DNA of 64,000 bases from Pectobacterium atrosepticum (GCA_019056595.1 CP036163.1:3596001-3660000), one strand, 5' to 3'. Positions 9,694 to 19,063 are shown, counted from the stretch's first letter. Notes: a model not told the origin generated them from the letters alone. Made by a program: numbers and translations.

Positions 9694-11469
9694 GTGAATC
9701 AGCACATAGCGCATTTCTGGGATAGCCAGCAACACGACAGTCAGCAGCAGAACGTTCAACGCGAGGCTAGACCACGCTCCACAGGTTCCCGGGCGTTACG
9801 GATCGCGGTGACCCTCGCCTGTCTGGGATTGGCTGGCTGTGCCGTCAAACCAGAACCGGTAACGGTTGAACAGCAGGTTGCACAGGCGCTAAGCGACAGA
9901 ACACAGATGTTCGCCAATCAGGAACCGGTGCGCGGTACGATCACGCTGGATGAGGCCATTGCCCGTGCGCTGAAATATAACCTGCAACAGCGGGTCGCGC
10001 TGCTGGAACAAGCGATGGAAGATGACCTATTGGGCGTACAGAATCTGGACATGCTGTTACCGAAACTGACCGCGCGCGCCGGGCTACAAACCCGCGACAA
10101 CGTAGCGGGCTCTAGCAGCGAGTCGGTCACTACGGGCCGACAGTCGCTGGAAGCGTCCACCAGTCAGGATCAGACCATGCGCACCGCCGATTTGACGATG
10201 AGTTGGAATGTGCTGGACTTCGGTATCAGTTATTTCAATGCCAAAGTGCAGGCTAACAAATCTCTGGCGGCGGAAGAACGTCGTCGTCGCGTGGTGGCAG
10301 ATATTACCCGTCAGGTGCGTACCGCTTATTGGGAAGCGGCAACGGCGCAGCGTTTGCAGCCGGAAGTCACTACTTCGTTGACGCAAGCACGTCAGGCGCT
10401 GGAATACGCGCGTCAGACCGAACAGCAGCGTCTGCTTGCACCGGTTGAAGCGCTGCGTTTCCAGAAAAATATGCTGGAGATGGTGCGCCAGTTGGAAATT
10501 GTCGACAGCGATCTGGTGGTGGCGAAATCCCGTCTGGCGGCGTTGATGAACCTGCCGCCGTCCAGCAAATATGATGTTGTCGTGCCGAGTGAAAGCAGTC
10601 TCGTAGCGCCGAAGATGGCCTACTCGCTCGACGATCTGGAAAACTTCTCGATGGTGAAACGTCCGGAAGTGCGTGAAGAGAACTATCTGGCACGCAACAG
10701 CGTACTGGAAACGCGTAAATCGCTGCTGCGTCTGCTGCCGGGTGTGTCGTTATTTGCCGGTATCAACGGCGATAGCAACAGCTATCTGGTTAATCACCAG
10801 TGGGCGAATGCGGGCGTTCAGGTCAGCGGCAACCTGCTGAACGTGCTGTCGTGGTCATCGGTTAAACGTGCCGGACAGGCGAATGAAGATCTGGCAGAAG
10901 TCCGTCGTCAGGCGTTGCGCATGGCGGTATTGACGCAGGTGAATGTAGCCTGGCAAGAATACCAGCAGAGCACGCGGATGTTCGGTCGCTATCAGGAACT
11001 GGCGCGGATCCAGCGCGGCATCCTGAACCAAACCACGCTCAGCGTACAGCATCGTGCCGAAACGCAGATGGAGCAGGTACGCGTCAGTACGGAAACCATT
11101 CTGACGACCCGCGCGCGCGACCGTAGCTTTGCCGACGTGCAGAACTCGCTGGGCGCGGTGTATCAGGCTGCCGGGCTGGATGTGCTGCCGGATAACGTGA
11201 ACGATGTCAGTCTGGCCGCACTGAGCAGCTCGATTGCCCGCACCACGGGGAATCTTGAAAAAGGCGGTGTTGCGGTGCCGCGTCTGTCCCTGTCAACACC
11301 GGCTACGCCTGCCACCACGACGGCTTCTACCATAATAGCTCCATCTGCAACGAAGCCCGTCACGCCTGTTGCCGTGACGCCATCGGCTAACACGGGGAAA
11401 CCCTATCGCGTGGTGAACACGGATATGTGGGACAACCTGCAATCTCTACAGGCGGGAGGCTCGCGTTAA
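9694..11469 (+). CDS. TolC-family outer membrane export lipoprotein
   Basis: About 591 residues. The start is placed at GTG 9694, seven bases after GGGGAG; an in-frame ATG at 9679 has a weaker site. The N-terminus carries a hydrophobic stretch ending in a lipobox (LAGC), so the mature protein is probably lipid-anchored. The rest is long, helical and Gln/Arg/Leu-rich in two halves, as in TolC/NodT-type outer membrane channels. A low-complexity Pro/Thr/Ala tail (about 11270-11400) is unusual. Its stop overlaps the next start (TAATG), so it is translationally coupled to the adaptor gene. The likely role is the outer membrane exit duct for the adhesin upstream; this is inference from position. 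Confidence 0.85.
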   Translation: MNQHIAHFWDSQQHDSQQQNVQREARPRSTGSRALRIAVTLACLGLAGCAVKPEPVTVEQQVAQALSDRTQMFANQEPVRGTITLDEAIARALKYNLQQRVALLEQAMEDDLLGVQNLDMLLPKLTARAGLQTRDNVAGSSSESVTTGRQSLEASTSQDQTMRTADLTMSWNVLDFGISYFNAKVQANKSLAAEERRRRVVADITRQVRTAYWEAATAQRLQPEVTTSLTQARQALEYARQTEQQRLLAPVEALRFQKNMLEMVRQLEIVDSDLVVAKSRLAALMNLPPSSKYDVVVPSESSLVAPKMAYSLDDLENFSMVKRPEVREENYLARNSVLETRKSLLRLLPGVSLFAGINGDSNSYLVNHQWANAGVQVSGNLLNVLSWSSVKRAGQANEDLAEVRRQALRMAVLTQVNVAWQEYQQSTRMFGRYQELARIQRGILNQTTLSVQHRAETQMEQVRVSTETILTTRARDRSFADVQNSLGAVYQAAGLDVLPDNVNDVSLAALSSSIARTTGNLEKGGVAVPRLSLSTPATPATTTASTIIAPSATKPVTPVAVTPSANTGKPYRVVNTDMWDNLQSLQAGGSR

Positions 11470-12227
11470 TGGCTGTCTGCATGATGCGTCCGCTGTTACT
11501 GGTGAGTGCGTTAAGTCTGCCCCTGTGGGGGCAGGCTGCGACCACAGGAGACATTCGTGTGCAGCTTAGCGCACAGCGTTACACCGTGTTATCCAGCGAA
11601 ATAGCCGGGAAAGTGACGGATATTGCAGTGAAGGAGGGCGAACACTTCAAACAGGGTGACACGCTGGTAACGTTTGATTGCACCGTGCTGCGTGAAAAAC
11701 TGAACTACTCGAATGCCGCAGAGAATGCCGCGCGTAAGAAGCTGGCGATTGCCGATCGGTTGGATAAGCTCAATTCGATCAGCCTGTCGGATGTCGATCA
11801 GGCACGATCGTCGGTGTCGATGGCGCAGGCAGAAAGCGGTGTCAATCGCGCCATGCTGCAACGCTGCGTCATTAAAGCTCCGTTCTCTGGTCGCGTAACG
11901 GAAACCAAGGTCAAGCGTTGGGAATCCGTGCCTGAAGGGAAAGAGCTGTTGGCGATTTATGATGACAGCGCGTTCGAGCTGGAAATGATCGTGCCGTCGC
12001 GTTGGTTAGTGTGGTTAAAGCAGGGCAGCGCTTTCCAGGTCACGCTGGATGAAACCGGCCTGAGCTATCCGGCTGAAATCAGCCGCCTTTCGTCAGCGAT
12101 CGATCCGGTCAGTCAGTCGGTGAAGGCCTTTGGTCGGATTACGCAATCCACCGCAGGATTACTGCCGGGCATGAGCGGCGTCGCGCAGATTGCACCGCCT
12201 GACGCAGCAGGTAGCGTATCGCCATGA
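11469..12227 (+). CDS. HlyD-type periplasmic adaptor (short)
   Basis: About 252 residues. ATG 11469 overlaps the previous stop and follows a strong GGCGGGAGG site, so I prefer it over an upstream in-frame start at 11427. It has a signal-like N-terminus (LLLVSALSLPLWGQA). Lipoyl-like half-motifs lie on both sides of a short helical hairpin ('GKVTDIAVKEGEHFKQGD' and 'CVIKAPFSGRVTE'), with a beta-barrel domain after them. This is the layout of membrane-fusion proteins that bridge inner-membrane pumps to TolC. It overlaps the next gene by 4 bp (ATGA). It is short for the family, so it may work together with the other HlyD-like arms in the operon. Confidence 0.85.
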   Translation: MAVCMMRPLLLVSALSLPLWGQAATTGDIRVQLSAQRYTVLSSEIAGKVTDIAVKEGEHFKQGDTLVTFDCTVLREKLNYSNAAENAARKKLAIADRLDKLNSISLSDVDQARSSVSMAQAESGVNRAMLQRCVIKAPFSGRVTETKVKRWESVPEGKELLAIYDDSAFELEMIVPSRWLVWLKQGSAFQVTLDETGLSYPAEISRLSSAIDPVSQSVKAFGRITQSTAGLLPGMSGVAQIAPPDAAGSVSP

Positions 12228-13582
12228 CCGATCGGAACACAACGGCAGCAGCAGCAACCGAACAGGATACCCGACTGGCGCTGTTGGCCGAGCTATTGCA
12301 GTTGCAAAGCCGTGCCAGAGCGCGGGAAACGCTGGATGAACTGGCGTTTTTCATCGTCAATGAAACGCACCATCTGGTGAAGTATCGGCAGGCGCTGCTG
12401 TGGGACTGCGACAAACGACGCTTGCAGGCAGCTTCCGGGCTGGCCTCGCTCGATCACAACGCGCCGTTTTGCACCGAATTTAGCCGCCTGTGCCGCCAGT
12501 GGCAGGAGGAAGGACGCCAAACACAGGTGCTGCAATGCCAAGAGTTGCCTGCTGACGATCGGGTTCTATGGCAGGAGCATTTGCCGGAATTTTTACTCTG
12601 GTTACCGTTGCGTGTCGCTCAGGGGAATGCGCCGCTGGTGCTGGTGTTAGCACGCGACAGCGCATGGCTGCCTGCCGAAATCGTGCTGCTGGAAAAACTG
12701 GCTGACGCCTACGCGCATGCGTGGTCAAGCCTGTGCAAAGTGCGTCGTCGCCCATCGAAAACGCCGCCGGCCAGACGCCGCCTGATCCTTGCCGCCGCGA
12801 TCGCGCTGGTGCTGATCTTATTGATCCCGGTTCGCCAGTCGGTGCTGGCTCCGGCGGAGATCGTCGCGCACCGTCCGGTTATGGTACGCGCGCCCGTGGC
12901 GGGTGTGGTGGATGACATTCTGGTTCGGCCCAATCAAACCGTTAGCGCTAACCAACCGCTGGTGCGGCTGGACGTGCGCGAACTGGAAAATCGGTTGGAA
13001 TCGGCGCGGCAGTCTTTTGCCACTGCCGATGCCCAGTACCGTCAGGCGCAGCAGCAGGCGTTGTTCGATGCTAACAGCAAAGCCAGTCTGGCTGTGCTGC
13101 AAAGCCGCCGAGAACAGGCACAGAGCGATATGGATTTTCTGCAACGTCAGCAGGAACGTATGCAGCTCGTTTCCCCGCGTGACGGCGTGGCGATTCTTGA
13201 TGACGCCAGTGACTGGATTGGGCGCTCGGTGGCGGTCGGGGAGCGCATTATGATGATCGCCGATCCGCACGATGTGGAGCTGGAAATTCAGTTGCCTGCG
13301 GCGGATGCGATTGCGCTGGAAAATGGCGCGGATGTCCGCCTGTTCCTCAATGTTGCACCGAATTCTGCACAGGAAGCGCGGCTTGAACAGATTGGTTATC
13401 GCGCTGCGCCGACGCCGGATAATGTGATGGCCTATCGGCTGCGGGCGCGTTTTACGCAGGATGACCCACTGCTGCGCGTAGGCCTGAAAGGTACGGCTAA
13501 GTTATACGGGAAACGCACGGTGCTATTCGTTTATCTGCTGCGTAAACCGCTGGCATCCCTGCGTGTTTGGCTGGGCGTCTAA
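12224..13582 (+). CDS. Membrane protein with GAF-like N-terminus and HlyD-like periplasmic arm
   Basis: 452 residues. The first 180 or so form a soluble, GAF-like region. One transmembrane segment (about 187-205, LILAAAIALVLILLIPV) follows a run of arginines and lysines. The C-terminal half is an HlyD/biotinyl-like adaptor ('VRAPVAGVVDDILVRPNQTV' ... 'LVSPRDGVAILD') with a helical hairpin and a barrel. This places a sensory or assembly domain in the cytoplasm and an adaptor arm in the periplasm. It starts within the stop of the preceding gene and is followed two bases later by the M50 gene. The GAF assignment rests on general shape and on knowledge of similar operons, not on a domain search. 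Confidence 0.75.
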   Translation: MTDRNTTAAAATEQDTRLALLAELLQLQSRARARETLDELAFFIVNETHHLVKYRQALLWDCDKRRLQAASGLASLDHNAPFCTEFSRLCRQWQEEGRQTQVLQCQELPADDRVLWQEHLPEFLLWLPLRVAQGNAPLVLVLARDSAWLPAEIVLLEKLADAYAHAWSSLCKVRRRPSKTPPARRRLILAAAIALVLILLIPVRQSVLAPAEIVAHRPVMVRAPVAGVVDDILVRPNQTVSANQPLVRLDVRELENRLESARQSFATADAQYRQAQQQALFDANSKASLAVLQSRREQAQSDMDFLQRQQERMQLVSPRDGVAILDDASDWIGRSVAVGERIMMIADPHDVELEIQLPAADAIALENGADVRLFLNVAPNSAQEARLEQIGYRAAPTPDNVMAYRLRARFTQDDPLLRVGLKGTAKLYGKRTVLFVYLLRKPLASLRVWLGV

Positions 13583-13584
13583 CG

Positions 13585-15714
13585 ATGGCCGGAGGTGCGA
13601 CGCCAACTGCTGGGCTCAGTCCGCTGCGCGATGAACTGATCCTGCATACCGGGCCAGCTAATCGCGATGGATCGCCAAGCTGGACGCTGGAAGATCCGCT
13701 GCGCGGTCTTTATTTTCGTATCGGCTGGGCAGAAATGGCGATGCTATCGCGTTGGTCGATGGGGAACGCCGCACAGATCGTGGCCGAGGTTAACCAGACT
13801 TCTGCATTGACGCTCGATGACAGCGATGTGCAGTACTTCAACCGTTTCTTACAGGCTAACAGCCTGACGCGTGTTTCCGGTGATGAAGCGCTGGCGCAGT
13901 TTACCCGTCAGGTGGAGCAGTCACGCGTCTCGATTTGGCGCAAGTTACTGAAGAATTATCTGTTTTTTCGTATTCCTTTATGGCATCCCGATCGTTTTCT
14001 GGGCGCGACGCTGCCGTGGATCGCGCCGCTTTTCAGCCGTACTTTTCTCAAGCTGACGCTGCTGGTGGCCGTGCTGGGCTTATTCCTCGCCGGACGCCAG
14101 TGGGAAACGTTCAAACATACGTTTTTGCACTTCTTCACGCTGGAAGGCGCTGCGTTAGCCGGGCTGACGCTGTGCTTTACCAAGATCCTGCATGAGTTCG
14201 GCCACGCCTACACCTGCAAGCGCTTTGGTGCGCGGGTTGCCACGATGGGCATCGCATTTCTGGTGATGATGCCAGTGCTGTACACCGATACATCCGGTTC
14301 ATGGAAACTCACCCGCCGCCGACAGCGGATGGCGATTGGCGCAGCGGGTATGATGACCGAACTGGTGCTGGCGGCGTGGGCTACGCTGGCATGGAGCTTC
14401 TTACCGGACGGCATGCTGCGTAGCGCCGCGTTTATGCTGGCGACGACCACCTGGATCATGACGCTGGCGATTAATCTCAGCCCGCTGATGCGCTTCGACG
14501 GCTATTTCCTGCTTTCAGACGGATTACAGGTGCCGAATCTGCAAAACCGAGGTTTTGCCATCGGCCGCTGGCAGATGCGGGAGTGGCTGTTCGGGCTAGG
14601 GGATACACCGCCGGAGCACTTTCCGCGCTGGCTGCAACGCACGCTGGTGGGCTATGCGTTTGCGGTGTGGATATACCGTTTCTTCCTGTTTACCGGTATC
14701 GCGATTCTGGTTTACCACATGGCGTTCAAGCTGCTGGGGATGCTGCTTTTCGCGATTGAAATCGGCTACTTCGTGGTGATGCCTGTGGTGAATGAAGTGC
14801 GCGAATGGAGTAAACGTCGTAAGGACTATCGTATGAACCGTAATATGACGACGACGCTGACCGTGAGCGCCGTGGTTCTGCTCTTGCTGATGATTCCCTG
14901 GCAGCGCAGCGTGTACGCGCCGGCGCTGCTGCGGGCGGAACAGCAAAGCAGCCTGTATATGCCTGTACCCGCGATGATTCAGCACATTAACGTGCAGGTT
15001 GGTCAGCCTGTGCGCGCTGGTCAGGCACTGTTTACGCTATCGTCTGATGCGCTGGCGCATGAACGGCAACAACTGGAACGACAAATCTCTACGCTGAACT
15101 GGCAAAGTACCTTTCAGGTATTCAACAAGGAAGCAGTTGGCGATCATCAGCGTGTGAAGCAGGAGCACGAAGCCGCGCTGCAAAAATTACAGGTATTGCA
15201 GCGTCAGTCTGAACAACTGACGGTACGTGCACCGATAGACGGCGTAGTGGCGGATATGGCAACGCCGCTGGAAACGGGCGAGTGGATGGGGCAGGGCGAA
15301 TGGCTGGCCGTCGTGACCAAGCCAACCGGCGGACTGGTGGAAGCATTCGTGTCGGAAAAAGACTGGCAGCGACTCAGCACGGGCGGAAAAGGCACGTTTT
15401 ATTTACAGGATGTCAGCCGCGCGTCGCTGCCGCTCACTATTGTGGAAATTGCCAGCACGGCGACCCGCGACCTGAATGCCACGCCGGAACTAGCCTCGGT
15501 TTACGGCGGTGATATTGCCACTCTGAGCGATTCACAGCGCAAACTGCATCCTGAGCAGGTGGTTTATCGGGTCTTGCTCAGTCTACCTGCCGATTATCGT
15601 GCTCAGCCGCAGGTACTGCGCGGCACGGTAGTCATGGATGGTGAGGCTCAAAGCCTGTTGATTCGCGGCTGGAAAGTGGTATCCGCCGTGCTGATCCGCG
15701 AACTGTCATTCTGA
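13585..15714 (+). CDS. M50-family membrane metalloprotease fused to HlyD-like arm
   Basis: About 709 residues. ATG 13585 lies two bases after the preceding stop; an upstream TTG at 13567 is less likely. There are several membrane segments. The zinc motif HEFGH is at about residue 203, and the third-ligand motif in 'NLSPLMRFDGY' puts the Asp at about residue 305, both as in site-2 proteases. The C-terminal third, after another membrane segment near 14870, is HlyD-like ('VGQPVRAGQALFTL' ... 'LTVRAPIDGVVADMATPL'). M50-HlyD fusions occur beside TolC and adaptor genes in operons thought to export large or processed proteins. No ABC ATPase is present downstream, so this protein may be the inner-membrane component. 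Proteolytic maturation of the adhesin is an attractive but unproven role. Confidence 0.8.
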   Translation: MAGGATPTAGLSPLRDELILHTGPANRDGSPSWTLEDPLRGLYFRIGWAEMAMLSRWSMGNAAQIVAEVNQTSALTLDDSDVQYFNRFLQANSLTRVSGDEALAQFTRQVEQSRVSIWRKLLKNYLFFRIPLWHPDRFLGATLPWIAPLFSRTFLKLTLLVAVLGLFLAGRQWETFKHTFLHFFTLEGAALAGLTLCFTKILHEFGHAYTCKRFGARVATMGIAFLVMMPVLYTDTSGSWKLTRRRQRMAIGAAGMMTELVLAAWATLAWSFLPDGMLRSAAFMLATTTWIMTLAINLSPLMRFDGYFLLSDGLQVPNLQNRGFAIGRWQMREWLFGLGDTPPEHFPRWLQRTLVGYAFAVWIYRFFLFTGIAILVYHMAFKLLGMLLFAIEIGYFVVMPVVNEVREWSKRRKDYRMNRNMTTTLTVSAVVLLLLMIPWQRSVYAPALLRAEQQSSLYMPVPAMIQHINVQVGQPVRAGQALFTLSSDALAHERQQLERQISTLNWQSTFQVFNKEAVGDHQRVKQEHEAALQKLQVLQRQSEQLTVRAPIDGVVADMATPLETGEWMGQGEWLAVVTKPTGGLVEAFVSEKDWQRLSTGGKGTFYLQDVSRASLPLTIVEIASTATRDLNATPELASVYGGDIATLSDSQRKLHPEQVVYRVLLSLPADYRAQPQVLRGTVVMDGEAQSLLIRGWKVVSAVLIRELSF

Positions 15715-15749
15715 TCGGTTTTGATTTCTGCGATGTCGATCCTGACTTT

Positions 15750-15796
15750 CTTCCCGCTAGTGCCAGATTCTTTTTTTTGCTGGCAGTAGCGGGAAG
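15750..15796. terminator. 17-bp inverted repeat after the export operon
   Basis: CTTCCCGCTAGTGCCAG and its near-perfect complement (one mismatch) enclose a T-rich 13-base loop. It lies 36 bp after the M50 stop. It could act as a terminator, although no T-run follows the second arm. Confidence 0.5.
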
Positions 15797-15901
15797 GAGG
15801 GCGCTTATCTCCTCGATTATGTTGTTCCTGATATCTCTATCTCATCTATTTAAAATGGCAGAAATTTTTAATTTCAGCGACAAGGTTTGGTGCCATACCG
15901 A

Positions 15902-15970
15902 GATACACGGGGCTACCACGGTGCGAGGTGTCCCTGCGGGAACCTCATCACCGTGTTTCCCCTAATATCT
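15902..15970. repeat. Nested inverted repeat in the rhiE upstream region
   Basis: The inner arms CACGGTG-c-GAGGT and ACCTC-at-CACCGTG (15917-15955) lie inside outer arms GATAC/GGGG and CCCC/ATATC. It is about 75-140 bp before rhiE and could be a terminator, an attenuator or a small repetitive element. I found no clear KdgR box in this 325-bp gap. Confidence 0.4.
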
Positions 15971-16041
15971 GACATTTGCCGTGGCCTGAACCATCGCGAT
16001 AAACGTTTCTGTTTAAACAGTGGAACACAAGAGGGCTGACT

Positions 16042-17772
16042 GTGAAGCGATCTGTCTTGTTGTTGGTGGGCGCCATGCTGGCACCCTATAGCTATAGTGC
16101 GCAGGATAATGCCGTGTCGTTATCCGTTTCCGGTTTGAATACCGTTCTGGATAACGGTCTGCTGAAAGTCACATTCGGGGAGGATGGCAGCGCGGTGAGC
16201 ATGGTGACGGGTAGCAAAAATATCGTCACTAACCTGTCCGGTGCGGCACGCGATCCGAGCAAAACGCGTAGCGCTTACCTCGATTACTATATCAATAATG
16301 GCAATGTTAAAGGCGTCAAAGATTTCGTCCCTGAGCGGCTGGAGGTGCTGCGTAACGATCGTGAGATGGCGCATGTGGCCTATATCGACGATCGAGGCGG
16401 GCTGTTAAAGCTCGAATATCATCTGATTATGCGTCGCGGCGTTAGCGGGCTTTACAGTTATGTGGTAGCCGAAAATAGCGGAAGTCAGGGTGTTAACGTC
16501 AGTGAGCTGCGTAACGTCTATCGCTTCGATCCTGCACGGTTAGACCATCTCTACAGCGGCGTTCGCCAGGGTAAGCCGCTGCTCTATAGACAGCTTGAAG
16601 CCTCGCCAAAGGTGCAGGATGAAACCTGGCGACTGCCGGATGGCAGTATCTATTCCAAATATGACTTCGCTGGTTATATGCGGACCGCGCCTTTCTGGGG
16701 TGTTTTCGGCAATGGCGTGGGCGCATGGTTGATTCACGGCAACCGGGAGTATTTCTCCGGTGATGCGCTCAAGCAGGATTTGTTGGTGCATCAGGATGCG
16801 ATCATTCTGAACTATATGACGGGGTCGCACTTTGGCACGCCGGATATGAAAGCCCCGCCGGGCTGGAAAAAATTCTACGGCCCGTGGCTGCTGTACATTA
16901 ACGAGGGCGATACCGAACAGGTGCTAGCGGATGCCCAGCGTCAGGCACTGACGGAAACGGTTAGTTGGCCGTATAAATGGGTGGACGATTCCCGCTATGC
17001 GCGCGATCGCACGCAGGTCAGCGGACGCGTTGCCAGCCAGCAGCCAGTCACTGTTGTGCTTTCATCGTCATTGGATGAACCGTTTGATGTGCAAACCCGC
17101 GGCTATTCGTATCAGGCAACGACAGACTCGCAGGGAAATTTTGCTATTCCTCATGTCCGACCGGGTAATTACCATCTGTCCGTGTACGCCAACAGCGGTA
17201 CGCAGCCGGGGATATTGGCAGAGCAAGCGCTGTCCGTTTCTGGTGATAAGCAAGTACTGCCGATGATAACGCTGCCTAAAGCCGAATCGGTTGTCTGGGC
17301 CATTGGGCAAGCCAATCGGCAGGCGAGCGAATTCCGCTTTGGTAACGAAGTACGTAACACCCGCTGGCAGCATGAGGTTCCTGCAAATCTGACGTTCGAT
17401 ATTGGCCGCAGCGACTATCAGCGCGACTGGTATTACGCGCAGACCAAACCGGGAAAATGGGATATCCGTTTCGCGCTACAACCTGAGAAGAAAACCTATT
17501 TCCTTAACATCGCACTGGCGGCAGCCAGCAACAGCGGCATGAGCGAGCCAACCGTGCCACAGTTGGCGGTAATGGTAAACGGCACCACGCTGGAGACACT
17601 AACTTACGACAACGATAAAGCCATCTATCGCGGTGCGCTACAGAGCGGTCGCTATCACGTTGCACGTATCCCCGTATCATCCGGTTTCCTGAAAAATGGC
17701 AACAACACAATCACACTGCAATTAAAAGGCGGCAGCGTGATGTATGACGTGGTGACGTTAAGCGAGGAATAA
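16042..17772 (+). CDS. rhiE: Rhamnogalacturonate lyase (polysaccharide lyase family 4)
   Basis: 576 residues starting at GTG 16042 after AAGAGGG. A signal peptide (RSVLLLVGAMLAPYSYSA) directs it to the periplasm; in Dickeya, RhiE then leaves by the Out type II system. The N-terminal lyase domain begins 'VSLSVSGLNTVLDNGLLKV'. It is followed by an FnIII-like domain ('GNFAIPHVRPGNYHLSVYA', about residues 335-410) and a C-terminal carbohydrate-binding-like domain ('QRDWYYAQTKPGKWDIRF'). This is the PL4 order and length. The enzyme cleaves the rhamnose-galacturonate backbone of pectin hairy regions by beta-elimination. It is a single gene, with Rpn convergent downstream. Confidence 0.88.
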   Translation: MKRSVLLLVGAMLAPYSYSAQDNAVSLSVSGLNTVLDNGLLKVTFGEDGSAVSMVTGSKNIVTNLSGAARDPSKTRSAYLDYYINNGNVKGVKDFVPERLEVLRNDREMAHVAYIDDRGGLLKLEYHLIMRRGVSGLYSYVVAENSGSQGVNVSELRNVYRFDPARLDHLYSGVRQGKPLLYRQLEASPKVQDETWRLPDGSIYSKYDFAGYMRTAPFWGVFGNGVGAWLIHGNREYFSGDALKQDLLVHQDAIILNYMTGSHFGTPDMKAPPGWKKFYGPWLLYINEGDTEQVLADAQRQALTETVSWPYKWVDDSRYARDRTQVSGRVASQQPVTVVLSSSLDEPFDVQTRGYSYQATTDSQGNFAIPHVRPGNYHLSVYANSGTQPGILAEQALSVSGDKQVLPMITLPKAESVVWAIGQANRQASEFRFGNEVRNTRWQHEVPANLTFDIGRSDYQRDWYYAQTKPGKWDIRFALQPEKKTYFLNIALAAASNSGMSEPTVPQLAVMVNGTTLETLTYDNDKAIYRGALQSGRYHVARIPVSSGFLKNGNNTITLQLKGGSVMYDVVTLSEE

Positions 17773-17775
17773 ATC

Positions 17776-17900
17776 CAGCTTGAACAACGCGTAGGGGAGT
17801 GGGCAGGGATAGCCCACGATAAAAAAGAGCAGGAGCGATTTTCAACAACGCGTAGCGTTGGCCCGAAGGGGTGTGGGCAGGGATAGCCCACGATAAAAAA
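17776..17900. repeat. REP-like palindromic repeats, left of the Rpn gene (1.5 units)
   Basis: The unit contains two hairpins, CAACGC-gta-GCGTTG and GTGGGC-aggga-taGCCCAC, followed by an A-run. One partial and one full copy lie here and end at the Rpn stop codon. Matching units lie on the other side of the Rpn gene (18890-19018) in the same orientation. Confidence 0.8.
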
Positions 17901-18809
17901 TTATTTCTGCTCGCTGAGAAGCAGTTGCGCCATCTCTTCATTGGACAATTGTGTGACGCGCTGAACCAACTCCTGCTCCATTTTACTTTGCAGCATCTGA
18001 CGGGCAATATTTAACGCGCTGGCTTTCATTCCTTCTTGCATCCCTTCCTGCATTCCTTGTTCAAATCCCCTTTGATGTAATTGCTGTGCAATAGTCATAG
18101 TATCTTCCTTATGCGTTGACAGGGGCTCAGCCACTGAATCAATGAATCTGTCTATGTCAGAGGTATTGCCTACTTTCGCGACGTACAGTAACAACGCGTG
18201 CCGCAGTGGTAAAGACAGGTTCCAGTGTTCAAATAATAGCCCGATGTCGTGTGCCAATTCCAGCATATCTCGTGTGCGAATATGCTTTTGTACGAGTTCC
18301 AGCAGCGCTGCACGACGGTGCGTTTTGATTTCCTCATCTGGAATTACAGTCAGATCTATCAACGGAAATGCACGATGGTAAACCTGTGCTGCCAGTTCCG
18401 GATCGGTGAAATGATCCCACCACTGCATGCTATACGGGTAAGGACTCCGTTTGCCGTGATAGAACAGGAGCGGAATGACGACGGGTAACGACCGATGACC
18501 TTGCGATAAATGTTGCTGCATAGCATCAAGGCAGTAGCGTAATAGCCGGAAGGGCATGAGTTTGTCGGGTCGGCTTTGATGTTCTATGACGCAATAGATA
18601 TATCCAGAGCCAGAGCGAGTTTGTAGTGAGTACAGCATATCTGACAGACGTGAACGCAATGTTCTTTCGATAAACGATGCAGACTCCAACTGTAATGTAC
18701 TGAAATCACACTGTTGCTGAATAGCGGGTGGCAAATGAGCTGTAAGGAAATCTCTGGCGATATCAATATCGCTTAAAAACTGCTTGAAGATGGCATCGTG
18801 AGGCTGCAT
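17901..18809 (-). CDS. Rpn-family (YhgA-like) recombination-promoting nuclease
   Basis: 302 residues, a usual length for the E. coli RpnA-E family. The N-terminus 'HDAIFKQFLSD' and the PD-(D/E)xK core residues Asp57 ('RLSDMLYS') and Glu76-x-Gln78 ('VIEHQSRPDK') are intact. A helical, repetitive Gln/Glu/Met C-terminus ('GFEQGMQEGMQEGM') is also typical. Rpn proteins are DNA endonucleases reported to stimulate RecA-independent recombination, and were once annotated as transposases. AAGGA precedes the ATG. It lies alone between rhiE and actP, with REP-like repeats on both flanks. Confidence 0.88.
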   Translation of the reverse strand: MQPHDAIFKQFLSDIDIARDFLTAHLPPAIQQQCDFSTLQLESASFIERTLRSRLSDMLYSLQTRSGSGYIYCVIEHQSRPDKLMPFRLLRYCLDAMQQHLSQGHRSLPVVIPLLFYHGKRSPYPYSMQWWDHFTDPELAAQVYHRAFPLIDLTVIPDEEIKTHRRAALLELVQKHIRTRDMLELAHDIGLLFEHWNLSLPLRHALLLYVAKVGNTSDIDRFIDSVAEPLSTHKEDTMTIAQQLHQRGFEQGMQEGMQEGMKASALNIARQMLQSKMEQELVQRVTQLSNEEMAQLLLSEQK

Positions 18810-18889
18810 CGCATCCTTCCCTGTGATGAGTATGCCGACACCATAGCGAATGGTTCAGAGAGGAAAAGCGTGCTGATTATTATTGGGAA

Positions 18890-19018
18890 TCCGTCCCGCA
18901 AAAAAGAGCAGGAGCGGTTTTCAACAACGCAAAGCGTTGGCCCGGAGGGAGTGGGCAGGGATAGCCCACGATAAAAAATCGCAGGAGCGATTTTCAACAA
19001 CGCAAAGCGTTGGATTTC
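18890..19018. repeat. REP-like palindromic repeats, right of the Rpn gene (about 2 units)
   Basis: One full copy of the unit described at 17776 and one copy with only the first hairpin (CAACGCaaaGCGTTG). They are in direct orientation relative to the left copies. Together they leave only the Rpn gene between them. Confidence 0.8.
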
Positions 19019-19027
19019 ATAAAGGAG

Positions 19028-19050
19028 CTGGCCCGCGAAATGCGGGCCAG
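19028..19050 (-). terminator. Hairpin after actP
   Basis: CTGGCCCGC-gaaat-GCGGGCCAG, a perfect 9-bp GC-rich stem 14 bp beyond the actP stop. It has no T-run, so termination strength is uncertain. Confidence 0.5.
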
Positions 19051-19063
19051 AGAGAGGCAGAGA

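Noticed and set aside
15841..15890. KdgR box before rhiE
   Set aside because: GAAATTTTTAATTTC has the right arms but two extra bases between them, so it does not fit the operator spacing.
17776..19018. CRISPR array
   Set aside because: The repeats are few, contain palindromes with terminator-like tails and lack regular spacers; no array was seen elsewhere in the window.
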